Assembly (NCBI GenBank): GCA_028278325.1
Contig: JANQEO010000231.1
Coordinates: 1-54,711 of the forward strand
DNA length: 54,711 nt
DNA from: Candidatus Binatia bacterium
Lineage (GTDB): Bacteria > Desulfobacterota > Binatia > UBA1149 > JAJCZL01
Direction of reading: 5' to 3'
Under the pieces are notes generated by a model that saw only the letters and a program-made list of their open reading frames with translations, did not search any database and was not told the DNA's origin. A program made the position numbers and the translations under genes. This document shows, piece after piece, positions 7,292 to 15,733 of the stretch. Each line of letters starts with the position of its first letter. Position 1 is the first letter of the stretch.

Positions 7292-8293
7292 TCAGGCGTG
7301 GTTGCGGAGCATCAACTCCTTGGGATGCGGCTGCAGATAGACCTGATCCGCTAGGTACTCGACACTGAGCATGCGCACGTAGTGCGCGACCATGGTCACC
7401 GGGACGACTAGGGGCACGACGCCGGCCCTGTAGTCGTTGACTACCTCCTGAAGCTCGGCACGCGCGACGCCATCGAGTTCTTTGCGGAAGTAGCCGATGC
7501 AGTGCTGCAACACGTTGACGTGCCTCGGACGCGTTGCCTTCTCCGCCAATGCCGCCATGAACAAGTTCTCGTACTTGGCTCTGACCTCGGCGCGGGTCAT
7601 GCCTTTGGACCGTGCGACCAGGCGACCCAGACGCTCGTAGCCCTTGGGCGAATGAGCCAGGAGCTGAAGTTTGTGGCGCGTGTGAAAGGCGACCAGGCCT
7701 CCGATACGCCAACGCCCCTCGAAAAGTGAAAGCAGACGCCTGTACGCGAACAACCGCTCTATGAAGTTCTCTCTGAGCTTCGCATCATTCAGCCTGCCCT
7801 CCTCTTCTACCGGCAGGTTCGTGAAGCGCTCCATCAACTCGGAAGCGAACAAACCGCTACCCTGGCGTGCCGGGTGGCCCGACTTCACGTAGACTTTTAC
7901 GCGCTCCATCCCGCAGCTTGGAGAGCCCTTCTTGAATACGAAGCCACACAGATCCATGGCCCTGAGATCCCTGACCCGGCGCCTGGCCCACGTACGCATC
8001 TCCGCGGTCCAATCGTGTTTGGTATCGACGCCGATCATGCGGGTCGACCGGCCTGAACTCACGAGGCGCACGGGTTCGCGAGGGATGCCCATCCCCACCT
8101 CGAACTCCGGACAGACCGGAACCCACTCGACATAGTCGTCGAGCACGTCGGTCAAGAAACGGTCTCGCTTGTGGCCCCCATCCCATCTGACCTGCTCTCC
8201 CAGGAGGCAACTCGAGATACCGACGCGGATTGAGGCATGGTCGGCCCACAATGGCTGCGGATCCCGGGATTTCGATGTGCGCTTGGTTGACAT
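7292..8293 (-). CDS. DUF523 and DUF1722 domain protein (YbgA-like fusion)
   Basis: The 333-residue product joins an N-terminal DUF523 domain (about 20-165, ISSCLLGEQVRWDGGHKRD, later KKGSPSCGMERV) to a C-terminal DUF1722 domain (about 190-310, ENFIERLFAYRRL, AHSPKGYERLGRLVA). The cysteines in SSCLLG and SPSCG are those conserved in DUF523. Biochemistry is not established. Relatives often sit beside photolyase and CarH/LitR regulators, which fits the converging neighbour whose stop is 13 bases away. No photolyase is visible in this window. Confidence 0.9.
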   Translation of the reverse strand: MSTKRTSKSRDPQPLWADHASIRVGISSCLLGEQVRWDGGHKRDRFLTDVLDDYVEWVPVCPEFEVGMGIPREPVRLVSSGRSTRMIGVDTKHDWTAEMRTWARRRVRDLRAMDLCGFVFKKGSPSCGMERVKVYVKSGHPARQGSGLFASELMERFTNLPVEEEGRLNDAKLRENFIERLFAYRRLLSLFEGRWRIGGLVAFHTRHKLQLLAHSPKGYERLGRLVARSKGMTRAEVRAKYENLFMAALAEKATRPRHVNVLQHCIGYFRKELDGVARAELQEVVNDYRAGVVPLVVPVTMVAHYVRMLSVEYLADQVYLQPHPKELMLRNHA

Positions 8294-8371
8294 TTCTCGA
8301 GTAAACCCGTCATCGGCACCACGGTCGCCGCCAACGCGGGGGTGATTCGAATCTCTGCCTCCGAGCCGCCC

Positions 8372-9040
8372 TTAGACCGTCACGCGAGCCGCGCAGCAAT
8401 CACTACCCCTCGAGCAGCGACATGCCAGCACGGCGGCGCCGGCGCCGACCACCGGGGCCGCAAGGTACAGCCAGAGATGCTGGAGATTGCCGCTCATCAC
8501 TGCCGGTGCCAAAGACCTGGCTGGATTCATCGATGCGCCGCTGATCGGGCCGGCGAAAAGCGCCTCCAACCCGACGACCGCGCCAACGGCCAAACCCGCT
8601 GTGATCCCCTTCTCTTTCGCACCCGTCGCAACGCTCAGGATGGTGAACATCAACAGGAGCGTGAGCACTACTTCCAGAACGAAGGACTGACCGGAACTGC
8701 CGGCAGGCAAGGTTGCGCCGAGCGTGGGATGCGCTCCAAAAATCAAACGGACCAACACGCTGGCAAGAAGCGCACCGGAGATCTGGCTCGTGATATACGG
8801 GACGAGTTCGGAAGTGGGCAGACGCCTGGCCAACCAAAACCCGACAGTGACGGCAGGGTTCAAGTGGGCCCCCGAAATGTCGCCCACCGAGTAGATCATC
8901 GCGGCCACCACCAAGCCGAAAGTGAGGGCGACACCGACGTGCGACACGGCGCCCTGGGTCAGATCGTTGACGACTATCGCGCCCGTACCGGCGAATACCA
9001 GGGCGAAGGTCGCCATCGCTTCCGCAAAATATCTCTGCAT
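8372..9040 (-). CDS. Aquaporin (MIP family water/solute channel)
   Basis: The 222-residue product has six hydrophobic helices and both half-helix NPA motifs: GAHLNPAVT in the first half and GASMNPARS in the second. The arginine after the second NPA is the selectivity-filter Arg. GAKEKG lies in the cytosolic loop, as in AqpZ-type channels. ATG 9040 gives the usual short N-terminus (MQRYFAEAMATF); the frame extends to an ATG at 9073, which would add 11 residues. The C-terminus ends in a short cysteine-containing tail. It probably passes water; glycerol transport cannot be excluded. Confidence 0.88.
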   Translation of the reverse strand: MQRYFAEAMATFALVFAGTGAIVVNDLTQGAVSHVGVALTFGLVVAAMIYSVGDISGAHLNPAVTVGFWLARRLPTSELVPYITSQISGALLASVLVRLIFGAHPTLGATLPAGSSGQSFVLEVVLTLLLMFTILSVATGAKEKGITAGLAVGAVVGLEALFAGPISGASMNPARSLAPAVMSGNLQHLWLYLAAPVVGAGAAVLACRCSRGSDCCAARVTV

Positions 9041-9111
9041 AGATGAGGTCGCGCGACGAAACGCCAACCCCATCTAACAGAAGCGGGAGCTCAGTGGTAA
9101 TAGCGCCGAAC

Positions 9112-9474
9112 TCAGGATGAGCGATGCACCGTCTCGGGTGAGAATGCGGGCAAGCAGATAGCCACATACTCTGCCCCACCCTGCTCGGGTGTCTCGTAAC
9201 GGACGGTCTCTCCCGGCTCTGTTACGATGGCCTGCCCGGCCCTTACCGGCGTGACGCCACCGCCATGAGACACGCGGAGACAGCCTCTCAGCACGACCGT
9301 TATCTCGCTGAACTCCGGGCGCTGCGACGGCTCCATCCATCCTTCGGGCGAAACCATACGGGCAACGCTGACGTGTTCGTGCCCCGTGTTGACCCGGCCG
9401 ACATACTCTTCGATGGTCTTCGGTTTGTTGCCTTCGGCTCGGATCAGAGTCGGTGCCTCGATCAATGTCGGCAT
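9112..9474 (-). CDS. Small single-domain cupin protein
   Basis: The 120-residue product is one conserved barrel: GHEHVSVARM, SEITVVLRGCLRV, VRAGQAIVTEPGETVRYETP and AEYVAICLPAF, the two-motif order of the cupin fold. Metal-binding histidines are only partly kept (His in GHEH, Glu in SEITVV, while the second motif has Arg in place of a His), so metal binding is uncertain. ATG 9474 has a clear aggag site. It lies 40 bases downstream of the Rieske oxygenase gene on the same strand and may be its operon partner. Confidence 0.82.
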   Translation of the reverse strand: MPTLIEAPTLIRAEGNKPKTIEEYVGRVNTGHEHVSVARMVSPEGWMEPSQRPEFSEITVVLRGCLRVSHGGGVTPVRAGQAIVTEPGETVRYETPEQGGAEYVAICLPAFSPETVHRSS

Positions 9475-9514
9475 GGAGATCTCCTAGGCTTCGTTTGCTC
9501 GGCGCCTACCGGCG

Positions 9515-10675
9515 TCACGTAACGCGAACCGGCATATGCTCGAACCACCAGCGGTTGAGCTCCCAGATCGATTTCTCGAGCAGGCAGAGTCGGCCAGGCC
9601 CCCACAACCGCGACCCCAAGCCTGCCCATACCGCATCACAGGCACCGATGTCTTGGCTATGGATCTGCCGGGTCAGCTCCCGAACGGCACCGAGCGCGTC
9701 AGCATGTTCAGGGACTTCCGCTGTGGACTTGGGAACACAGTTGTATATCCGCAACGTGAAGTGATCGTGTCTATCCGGGAATATTTGGTACCAGGTCATT
9801 GCGTCCGGCGTCAAAGCGAACAGGTGAAACGGAAACACGACCGCCGCTATCAGCGTATTGCGTTGCCAGTCTTCCAACCCGTTGATCACCGGCAACGTCG
9901 AGAGCGATTCGAGCAACCCCGGATCCTTGGAAGGCATCCTTAGAACGGAATATGGCCCGTCGGCGTCAGGAACGAAAGACTCACGGGCCGGCAGCATTGA
10001 TTCCAGGGTATCGCGATGTGTACGTATGTGGTGATACGCCTCCATGAAATTTTCGACGAGAACCTTCCAGTTCCACGGCGAGTCGAACTCCATCGGCTCG
10101 GCGGCCACCATTTCTTCCATGCCGTAGCTCGACAGCAACTCCGAAAGCGATGTAAGACTCGGCCCTAGCGGTTGCGCATCACCGGATAGATTGATGAAAA
10201 CCCACCCGTTCCAGGTTTCGCTGCGCACTTCGAGCAAAGGGCATTCCGAACTGACGAAACCCTGCGCGTCCTGCATGAGCGGGGCCCCGATCAGGCTACC
10301 GTCCAGCCGGTAGACCCATGCATGATAGGGGCACACCAACTTCGTCGTGTTGCCTCTGCGAGCACCGCCGGTTTGGGGGAACAAGTCTGCGCCACGATGA
10401 CGGCATACACGAGACAGGACACGCACACGGCCGTCCTCTGCATGGGTCATGATCAGCGGCTCCCCGAGCAAGTCGACCAGTTCATAGTCGCCGGGACTGG
10501 AAACCTGGTCGAGTCGACCTGCACACAACCACTGGCCGCGGAACAGTCTTTCGACCTCGACGCCGTAGACGTCGGCACTCGCGTAGACACGCGCCGGCAT
10601 CGTGGACGCTCGCTCCACGGGCGCTCTCACGGCCTCGATCTCGGCCCGGGTCATCTCGATCTCGGGAATCTTCAT
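9515..10675 (-). CDS. Rieske non-haem iron aromatic ring-hydroxylating oxygenase, large subunit
   Basis: The 386-residue product starts at ATG 10675, five bases after the upstream GNAT stop, with a ggaaag site. Its Rieske [2Fe-2S] domain (about 45-150) has Cys91-x-His93 and Cys115-x2-His118. The catalytic domain (about 180-380) has NWKVLVENFMEAYHHIRTH, which supplies the two iron histidines, and a later QIHSQDIGACDAVWAGLGS segment that fits the family acid and helix. Such enzymes hydroxylate or demethylate aromatic or quaternary-amine substrates with a separate reductase; none is encoded nearby. The substrate cannot be called from sequence. Confidence 0.88.
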   Translation of the reverse strand: MKIPEIEMTRAEIEAVRAPVERASTMPARVYASADVYGVEVERLFRGQWLCAGRLDQVSSPGDYELVDLLGEPLIMTHAEDGRVRVLSRVCRHRGADLFPQTGGARRGNTTKLVCPYHAWVYRLDGSLIGAPLMQDAQGFVSSECPLLEVRSETWNGWVFINLSGDAQPLGPSLTSLSELLSSYGMEEMVAAEPMEFDSPWNWKVLVENFMEAYHHIRTHRDTLESMLPARESFVPDADGPYSVLRMPSKDPGLLESLSTLPVINGLEDWQRNTLIAAVVFPFHLFALTPDAMTWYQIFPDRHDHFTLRIYNCVPKSTAEVPEHADALGAVRELTRQIHSQDIGACDAVWAGLGSRLWGPGRLCLLEKSIWELNRWWFEHMPVRVT

Positions 10676-10680
10676 GGCGG

Positions 10681-11229
10681 CTACTCTTTCCAATACTCGG
10701 GCTTGTCCAAGCTCTTGGCGCAGACGACTGTCCCGTAGTCGTCCGCTTCGGGTAGCGGCCCCAAGGCGGTCAACATCCAGGCGTCCGCGTATGCGGGCCA
10801 CAGGTATGGAGGCGCAAAGCCCAAGGGCAACGCCGCCTGGAAGCCGTGGCGTGCGTAGTAGCGCGGATCACCCAGGACGAATACCAAACCGACCCCGTCA
10901 CTCTTCAGCCGGCTAAAGCCTTCGCGAATCAATGAGCCGCCTACGCCTCGCCGCTGCGCCTGAGGCACTACAGCTAGAGGCGCGAGCAACCTGCCGGACG
11001 TATTGCGAGCCGGTCCACCCAAGGTAACCTTCGAGAAAAGCACATGCCCAACCGGCTCCGCGCCCTCGTACGCCAGCAACGACAGGACAGGCTGCGCGCT
11101 TGCATCACTCAGCAGCGCTTGGACCAATTCCGCCTCCTCGTCGTGACCGAAGGCGGCCTTCTCGACCGCGACGACCGCGTCAAAGTCTCCCTGCGAAGCC
11201 TCGCGTATGAGGAAGTCGGCGCTACTCAT
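10681..11229 (-). CDS. GNAT family N-acetyltransferase (YhbS-like)
   Basis: The 182-residue product begins MSSADFLIREASQGDFDAV and carries the acetyl-CoA loop VVPQAQRRGVGGSLI, followed by VFVLGDPRYYARHGF, the combination typical of YhbS-like acetyltransferases. Substrates of this subgroup are mostly unknown. The frame extends to an alternative start at 11286, which would overlap the preceding lipoprotein gene by 11 bases; ATG 11229 fits the family length. It is followed after 5 bases by the Rieske oxygenase, suggesting co-transcription. Confidence 0.85.
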   Translation of the reverse strand: MSSADFLIREASQGDFDAVVAVEKAAFGHDEEAELVQALLSDASAQPVLSLLAYEGAEPVGHVLFSKVTLGGPARNTSGRLLAPLAVVPQAQRRGVGGSLIREGFSRLKSDGVGLVFVLGDPRYYARHGFQAALPLGFAPPYLWPAYADAWMLTALGPLPEADDYGTVVCAKSLDKPEYWKE

Positions 11230-11275
11230 CACCGTACGAACACACGGCTGAGGCAGCCCCGGCACTGCCGCGCGA

Positions 11276-12469
11276 TCAACGTGCAACCTCGTTGCGAATC
11301 ACACCGAGATGCTCGATGTGAATTACAACCTCGTCTCCGGGCTGCAGATACGCGCCCGCGTCGTGAGCGTCGTCGATGTACGCGTCGATTACGTGGTCGA
11401 ACGCGGGCCTGTCCCATCCACCTGACAACCACGAAGAAATACCGGAGACTATGTGGTTTAGACTCACGCTCCGGAACACGGTGCCGTGGGGTGTTCCCGA
11501 CATCATCAGGGTACGCGCGGGAATACCGTCGCTCGAAGCAAACAGCAAGACATCCTCACCAAGATGGTTATAAGTCATCTCTCGGCGAGCCCACGCCTGC
11601 ACAAACAGCTCGTCGACATTCCAGATCGCTTCGGCGGCGCTCGATCGTTGGCGAAGCCGGTTGTTGACATACAGACGCAACTGCAGGCCGGCGGCGAAGG
11701 CTCGGTAGTCGCGCGGCACAACGAACAAGTCGCCCACCGGCAAGGAACCCGGGAAGCTCTTTCCCGTCGTGAAGCCTTCGCCGGATTCGATGTCGTCGAG
11801 GTTCACGTTCGCCAACAGCTTGGCGCGGTCCGTGTAATCGTTGCAGGCGATGAGGCCGAGGTGTTGCGGCGAACGGCCCTTCGTGACGGGTTCCATGGTC
11901 ACCCATGCCAACTCTACTTCATAGTCGAGCAGGCCATCGCCTGCGCTGATGGGACTATGGGGTCCGGTGGGAACGACTATCTTCGGGAACATGAATGGTC
12001 CGCCTTCCACGGAAGCCTCACCGGCGTGCTCGGGGAAGTTGGTGCCTGCGGCAACATGGTGAGATGCGAGATCTACGGGCGCTACCAAGTCGGTCACAGC
12101 GACGCTCGTTTGGAAAGCCGGCGAGGCCTCGTTGACGGCCTCGAGAATCACGTCGTAGCCCGACTCAACGAATAGGTCGATCGGATCATCCAAGGAGCGG
12201 CCGAGGGCACCGGACAGATCGACGCCTTTAACGTTTCCGTTTTCGTAAGCGGTGACGGCGATTAGGCGCCTGGTCTTGTCTCCACCGGCGCGGGCAAATG
12301 TCAGCGCGTCCTCGGGCGGCGCGATCGCAACGGTATCAAAGAATTGAGCGTCTACGGTCTTGTCGAAGACGGGCTCCCAATCAGCCGCACATGCCGATAG
12401 CCCGAGCGCCAACCCTAGCAATACCGACATGCGAACCAGCCGGCTTGGAGAAATGAAAACGTCCAACAC
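11276..12469 (-). CDS. Predicted lipoprotein with a fumarylacetoacetate hydrolase (FAH) fold
   Basis: From GTG 12469, preceded by a ggggcaggggg site, the 397-residue product has a lipoprotein signal peptide ending in the lipobox LSAC (an ATG at 12430 is the alternative). The mature part carries FAH-superfamily segments: GPFMFPKIVVPTGPHSPIS, DYEVELAWV, CNDYTDR and GFTTGKSFPGSLPVGD, in the right order. FAH enzymes normally cleave C-C bonds in the cytoplasm using a divalent metal, so a lipid-anchored form is unusual. Neighbouring oxygenase and hydrolase genes suggest aromatic catabolism. The fold call is firm; activity and substrate are not. Confidence 0.75.
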   Translation of the reverse strand: MLDVFISPSRLVRMSVLLGLALGLSACAADWEPVFDKTVDAQFFDTVAIAPPEDALTFARAGGDKTRRLIAVTAYENGNVKGVDLSGALGRSLDDPIDLFVESGYDVILEAVNEASPAFQTSVAVTDLVAPVDLASHHVAAGTNFPEHAGEASVEGGPFMFPKIVVPTGPHSPISAGDGLLDYEVELAWVTMEPVTKGRSPQHLGLIACNDYTDRAKLLANVNLDDIESGEGFTTGKSFPGSLPVGDLFVVPRDYRAFAAGLQLRLYVNNRLRQRSSAAEAIWNVDELFVQAWARREMTYNHLGEDVLLFASSDGIPARTLMMSGTPHGTVFRSVSLNHIVSGISSWLSGGWDRPAFDHVIDAYIDDAHDAGAYLQPGDEVVIHIEHLGVIRNEVAR

Positions 12470-12558
12470 GATGAACCCCCTGCCCCCGGCGGCGGCAGAC
12501 ACAAATATCGTGGGCGGGTTGCGATGACGCAACCGAAAAGCGGCGCAGTGCGCTTCGC

Positions 12559-13032
12559 TCAGGCCGTAGCGTCGAGAATGCCGTCGAGGACAGCGGCGCT
12601 CTCTTCTTCCAGTACAGCGCACTCGGCGAAGACAGCGGCCGAGGCGGCATCGGCGTTGACGGCAAATGCTCGCCAGGTAGCAGCACCCAACCGCTCTCCG
12701 CTGGCCTGCAGAAGCAACTGCTCGCGTAGCGGGCGCGGCTCGAACAGGTCGCGCGCCGTCTCTTGCAGGGTAGGAATCGAGTCGGTTACACCTTGCTGCG
12801 CTGCCGGAAGATCTTCATAGAGCGCCTCGATCCGAGAGGCGATTTCTTCCTCGCGCAGGGCGCATCCGAGCAATCCATCGCGATGCGCCTCATAGGCCGG
12901 GTCAGCAGCCCAACCCCGGTAGCGTTGCGCCGCCATTCGTTCAGCTGCCGCGATCAAGAGCGGCTGCTGATCGCGCGGAACATCGGCGAGGAGTCCGGTG
13001 AGAATCTCTCCAAGGTCGGGAAGGTCACTCAT
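12559..13032 (-). CDS. Helical protein of unknown function
   Basis: I do not recognise this 157-residue product. It has no signal peptide or membrane helix, is rich in Ala, Glu and Leu and is predicted mostly helical, with segments such as LQETARDLFEPRPLREQLL. ATG 13032 follows a plausible site. It lies between the FAD monooxygenase and the lipoprotein FAH-fold gene on the same strand, with about 90 bases on either side. Codon use matches the neighbours, so it is likely a real gene. Confidence 0.6.
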   Translation of the reverse strand: MSDLPDLGEILTGLLADVPRDQQPLLIAAAERMAAQRYRGWAADPAYEAHRDGLLGCALREEEIASRIEALYEDLPAAQQGVTDSIPTLQETARDLFEPRPLREQLLLQASGERLGAATWRAFAVNADAASAAVFAECAVLEEESAAVLDGILDATA

Positions 13033-13131
13033 GCCTGCGGCTCCGCTGCCGCCACCCTAGCTGCAAAGGCAGGCCTAGGGCAAAGGGAAACACCCGGCTA
13101 AAGCCTCGGTCACCCAGAGGCGACCACTATG

Positions 13132-14823
13132 TCACGACAGAATCGCGGTGAAGGCCTCTTCGAGCCGCTCGGACGCGTCGCCTACAGCGCGCGGCGCACG
13201 CCACGCGACATGTTGATCGGGCCTAACGAGCAGCGCACCGCTTCTGTCGATGCCTGAGCTGCCCAACCACGCATCGAGGTCCACGAGATCACCGGCGGAT
13301 ATCAATCGACCCTGAACCGGGACATCCTTGATCCCGGGAACTGCCTCGATCCACGCCCCGCCCTCCGGCCCCGCAAGCAGAAGGAAACGGTCCAAGGGAA
13401 CCCAGTCGAGAGTGGAGCCGGTGCGCCCGTCACCCGACGCGAGCCACGCATGCGGCAGCCTGCATCCCGGCGTTCCCGAGGGAATGAAGACTCGAGGATC
13501 GGTGAACCCTCCAGATGCTTCGTCTTCGCCGCGTGCGACCGCGCCTTCGTCGTACGCGAAGCCTAACTGGAGGCCCGGCATGTCGAAGTGTTCGGCCTGG
13601 CGGGCGATCGTTGCCTCGACCTCGGCCAGTGAACCGGGATCCGCTAAAGCGTCGGCCATGCGTTGCCTCGACCCGTCGGAGTCGTCGGTGACGCCGAGGG
13701 CCAGCAACACTTCTACCAGATGCAGGGCGTTGTTGACGCTTTGATCCGCGTTCTTCTGCGCCACCGGACGGCGCTCGCTCTCGTAGGTGGCAAGTAGAGA
13801 CGGCGGCGCCCACCCTTTTTCCACGGCCGCGATCTTCCAGGACAGATTGTGGGCATCCTGAACACCGGTATTGAGCCCGAGGCCACCGGTCGGTGGAAAC
13901 CTATGGGCGGAATCGCCTACCAGGAAGATGCGGCCTTCACGGTAGCGCTCGGCTACCTGGGCCGTCATCACCCAGGAACTAATCGTTTGTATGGAGAATT
14001 CGAGATCGGGATCCTCCAACGCACCCCGAATCAGCTTCTCACACCTCGCTTCATCGTAGTCACTCTCGCTCTCCTGATCCGCATCGAAGGGGTGCATGTA
14101 CACACATTCACTCCGGACATCGTGAACCACGAACACGGCGCTTCCCGCCGAGGGGTCACAAACGAAATGAAGCACGCCCGGCGGATCGCCGGCCAACCCT
14201 CGCATGTCGGCCTGGAAGTGAACCATGATGAAGCTCTGGATACGGTCGGGGCCGATAGGCTCGATGCCGAGTGACTTTCTGATGTGGCTGCCCGCACCGT
14301 CGGCAGCCAGCAGATACCGGCTGGTAATCTCGTGCTCTTCGTCGGTTTCTAGATCACGTACGCGCGATCGCACGCCGTCGTCGCCTTGTTCGCATGATTC
14401 CCATTGATGCCGGAACGCAGGCCTTTTGCCGCACCGCGATTCGAGCGCATCCAGAACAATCGGGTCGAATCGGTTCTGGGAAATGTTGCGCAAGGGCGTG
14501 GGGGTGACCGCAAGCTGGTCGTCGCCCTGGCGTTCGTAGGGAAGCCGGCCGAGCGTGCGGCCTCCGAGCTTGGTCACCCAGTACACCCAGCCGGAATCGG
14601 CAGGGTCCTGCCAGGCGCGCGACAATGCGGCGAAGTCCACGCCGGCGGCACGACAGATCTCGAGTGTGCGCGCGTTGACGGCGTGAGCCGCCGGAGGACG
14701 TCTCGGCCCCTCACGGCGCTCGACCAGTTCGGTCTTCATCCCGATCTGCTCGAGCAACAGAGCAGCCATCGCTCCCGACGGCCCGGCGCCTACGATGAGT
14801 ACGTCGGTATCAGACGTAGGCAT
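13132..14823 (-). CDS. FAD-dependent aromatic monooxygenase (PheA/TfdB/MhpA type)
   Basis: The 563-residue product has an N-terminal FAD-binding GAGPSG (residues 12-17) and a second FAD motif GDSAHRFPPTGGLGLNTGVQ (about 300-320), the hallmark of class A flavoprotein hydroxylases. A C-terminal thioredoxin-like tail (about 470-563), as in phenol hydroxylase-type members, ends with LVRPDQHVAWRAP. These enzymes hydroxylate phenolic or polyketide substrates with NAD(P)H. ATG 14823 overlaps the upstream membrane-protein gene by 14 bases; the frame also opens at 14847. Overlap suggests translational coupling with that membrane protein. Confidence 0.88.
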   Translation of the reverse strand: MPTSDTDVLIVGAGPSGAMAALLLEQIGMKTELVERREGPRRPPAAHAVNARTLEICRAAGVDFAALSRAWQDPADSGWVYWVTKLGGRTLGRLPYERQGDDQLAVTPTPLRNISQNRFDPIVLDALESRCGKRPAFRHQWESCEQGDDGVRSRVRDLETDEEHEITSRYLLAADGAGSHIRKSLGIEPIGPDRIQSFIMVHFQADMRGLAGDPPGVLHFVCDPSAGSAVFVVHDVRSECVYMHPFDADQESESDYDEARCEKLIRGALEDPDLEFSIQTISSWVMTAQVAERYREGRIFLVGDSAHRFPPTGGLGLNTGVQDAHNLSWKIAAVEKGWAPPSLLATYESERRPVAQKNADQSVNNALHLVEVLLALGVTDDSDGSRQRMADALADPGSLAEVEATIARQAEHFDMPGLQLGFAYDEGAVARGEDEASGGFTDPRVFIPSGTPGCRLPHAWLASGDGRTGSTLDWVPLDRFLLLAGPEGGAWIEAVPGIKDVPVQGRLISAGDLVDLDAWLGSSGIDRSGALLVRPDQHVAWRAPRAVGDASERLEEAFTAILS

Positions 14824-15262
14824 CACCGGCGTCGTGGCGAAGACCAAAACGAAGGGTGAGCAAGATCCCCACCATGATTACGGTGAGGATCGAAAAGACG
14901 AAGACGTTCTCGTCGTAACCAAAGATGTGCACGTGGACGCCGGGAACCGTGATCGCACCCTCGTAAACCGGGTTGAGTAGGTAGGCGATCCAGAAGCCGC
15001 CCAGGTTGCAAGACTGCCAGCCCGCCGAGAGCCACAGGTTACTCACGCCGCCGGAACGGCGCAGCCAGATCAGGTATAGGTTGGCCAGCCCCGACAGGAA
15101 CATGAACCCCAGCAACCACACGAGGTGCACCCGTGCATGACCTACCCAATCGGGGTTGAACGCGTGACTAGGACCGAAGTCGCGCAGTATGGGCCCGAAG
15201 AATTCCAGCGACGTTACAGTAAGGGCGACCTTGACGGCCACCGTAACCGCTGACTTGCTCAT
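14810..15262 (-). CDS. Small polytopic membrane protein, unknown function
   Basis: The 150-residue product has about four hydrophobic segments (approximately 10-27, 45-65, 83-97 and 120-138) and a conserved-looking loop with HARVHLVWLLGFMFLSGLAN. I do not recognise the family with confidence. Its 3' end overlaps the FAD monooxygenase start by 14 bases, so the two are probably translated together. It may transport or sense the monooxygenase substrate, but that is only inference from position. Confidence 0.7.
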   Translation of the reverse strand: MSKSAVTVAVKVALTVTSLEFFGPILRDFGPSHAFNPDWVGHARVHLVWLLGFMFLSGLANLYLIWLRRSGGVSNLWLSAGWQSCNLGGFWIAYLLNPVYEGAITVPGVHVHIFGYDENVFVFSILTVIMVGILLTLRFGLRHDAGDAYV

Positions 15263-15374
15263 CCTAAATGTGACCCCCCGGACGGCTGAGATGCAGATTC
15301 AACAGGGCGCGCGGGTTCCGCCGGCGCCACTGCCGTCCAAGTTCGACGCTGTCACGGCGTAGGAAATGAAACAA

Positions 15375-15399
15375 GGCGGGACGCGCCGGGCGTCCCGCC
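15375..15399 (-). terminator. Intrinsic-type terminator of the small lipoprotein gene
   Basis: GGCGGGACG at 15375-15383 pairs perfectly with CGTCCCGCC at 15391-15399 across a 7-base loop. On the minus strand the stem is followed by a moderately U-rich TTGTTTCATTTCC. It lies 15 bases past the stop of the gene ending at 15414. Confidence 0.65.
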
Positions 15400-15413
15400 T
15401 CCGCAAGGTGCGT

Positions 15414-15614
15414 CTAGCCGAGGCAGCCCATATCCTCGAGCTTCTTCCTCAGACTCTCGAGCTCTCCGGCACGATCAGGGGCGCTGGCGGGATTCTTCTG
15501 AATCTCGCGGCCGATCTCTTCGATCTCGTTCTGGACACTCTCGCAGCTGTCTGTGCAAGCCAAGGGAGAGAGCATCAATCCTATTGCTACGAATACCGTT
15601 GCCAAGCGAACCAT
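15414..15614 (-). CDS. Small predicted lipoprotein with charged coiled tail
   Basis: Only 66 residues. The signal peptide MVRLATVFVAIGLMLSPLAC ends in a lipobox (SPLAC). It is followed by a charged helical stretch (VQNEIEEIGREIQKN, ELESLRKKLEDMGC) that looks able to form a coiled coil. A strong aaggag site precedes the ATG. A hairpin terminator follows, so it is probably a single-gene unit. Three cysteines remain in the mature part, including one three residues from the end. Function is unknown; the shape recalls small envelope spacer or stress lipoproteins. Confidence 0.75.
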   Translation of the reverse strand: MVRLATVFVAIGLMLSPLACTDSCESVQNEIEEIGREIQKNPASAPDRAGELESLRKKLEDMGCLG

Positions 15615-15733
15615 CGTTATTGTCTCCTTAATAATAGGGGGATTAGGGGGGCGGTTGGGCAGCGCTGGCGAACTATGCCGCTATTCGAGCTGCGGGGTCA
15701 ACGCACGGCAACGCCGGAGCCTCACACTCGATG

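Noticed and set aside
13033..13131. A small gene or RNA between the unknown helical protein and the FAD monooxygenase
   Set aside because: No start with ribosome site and no strong hairpin.
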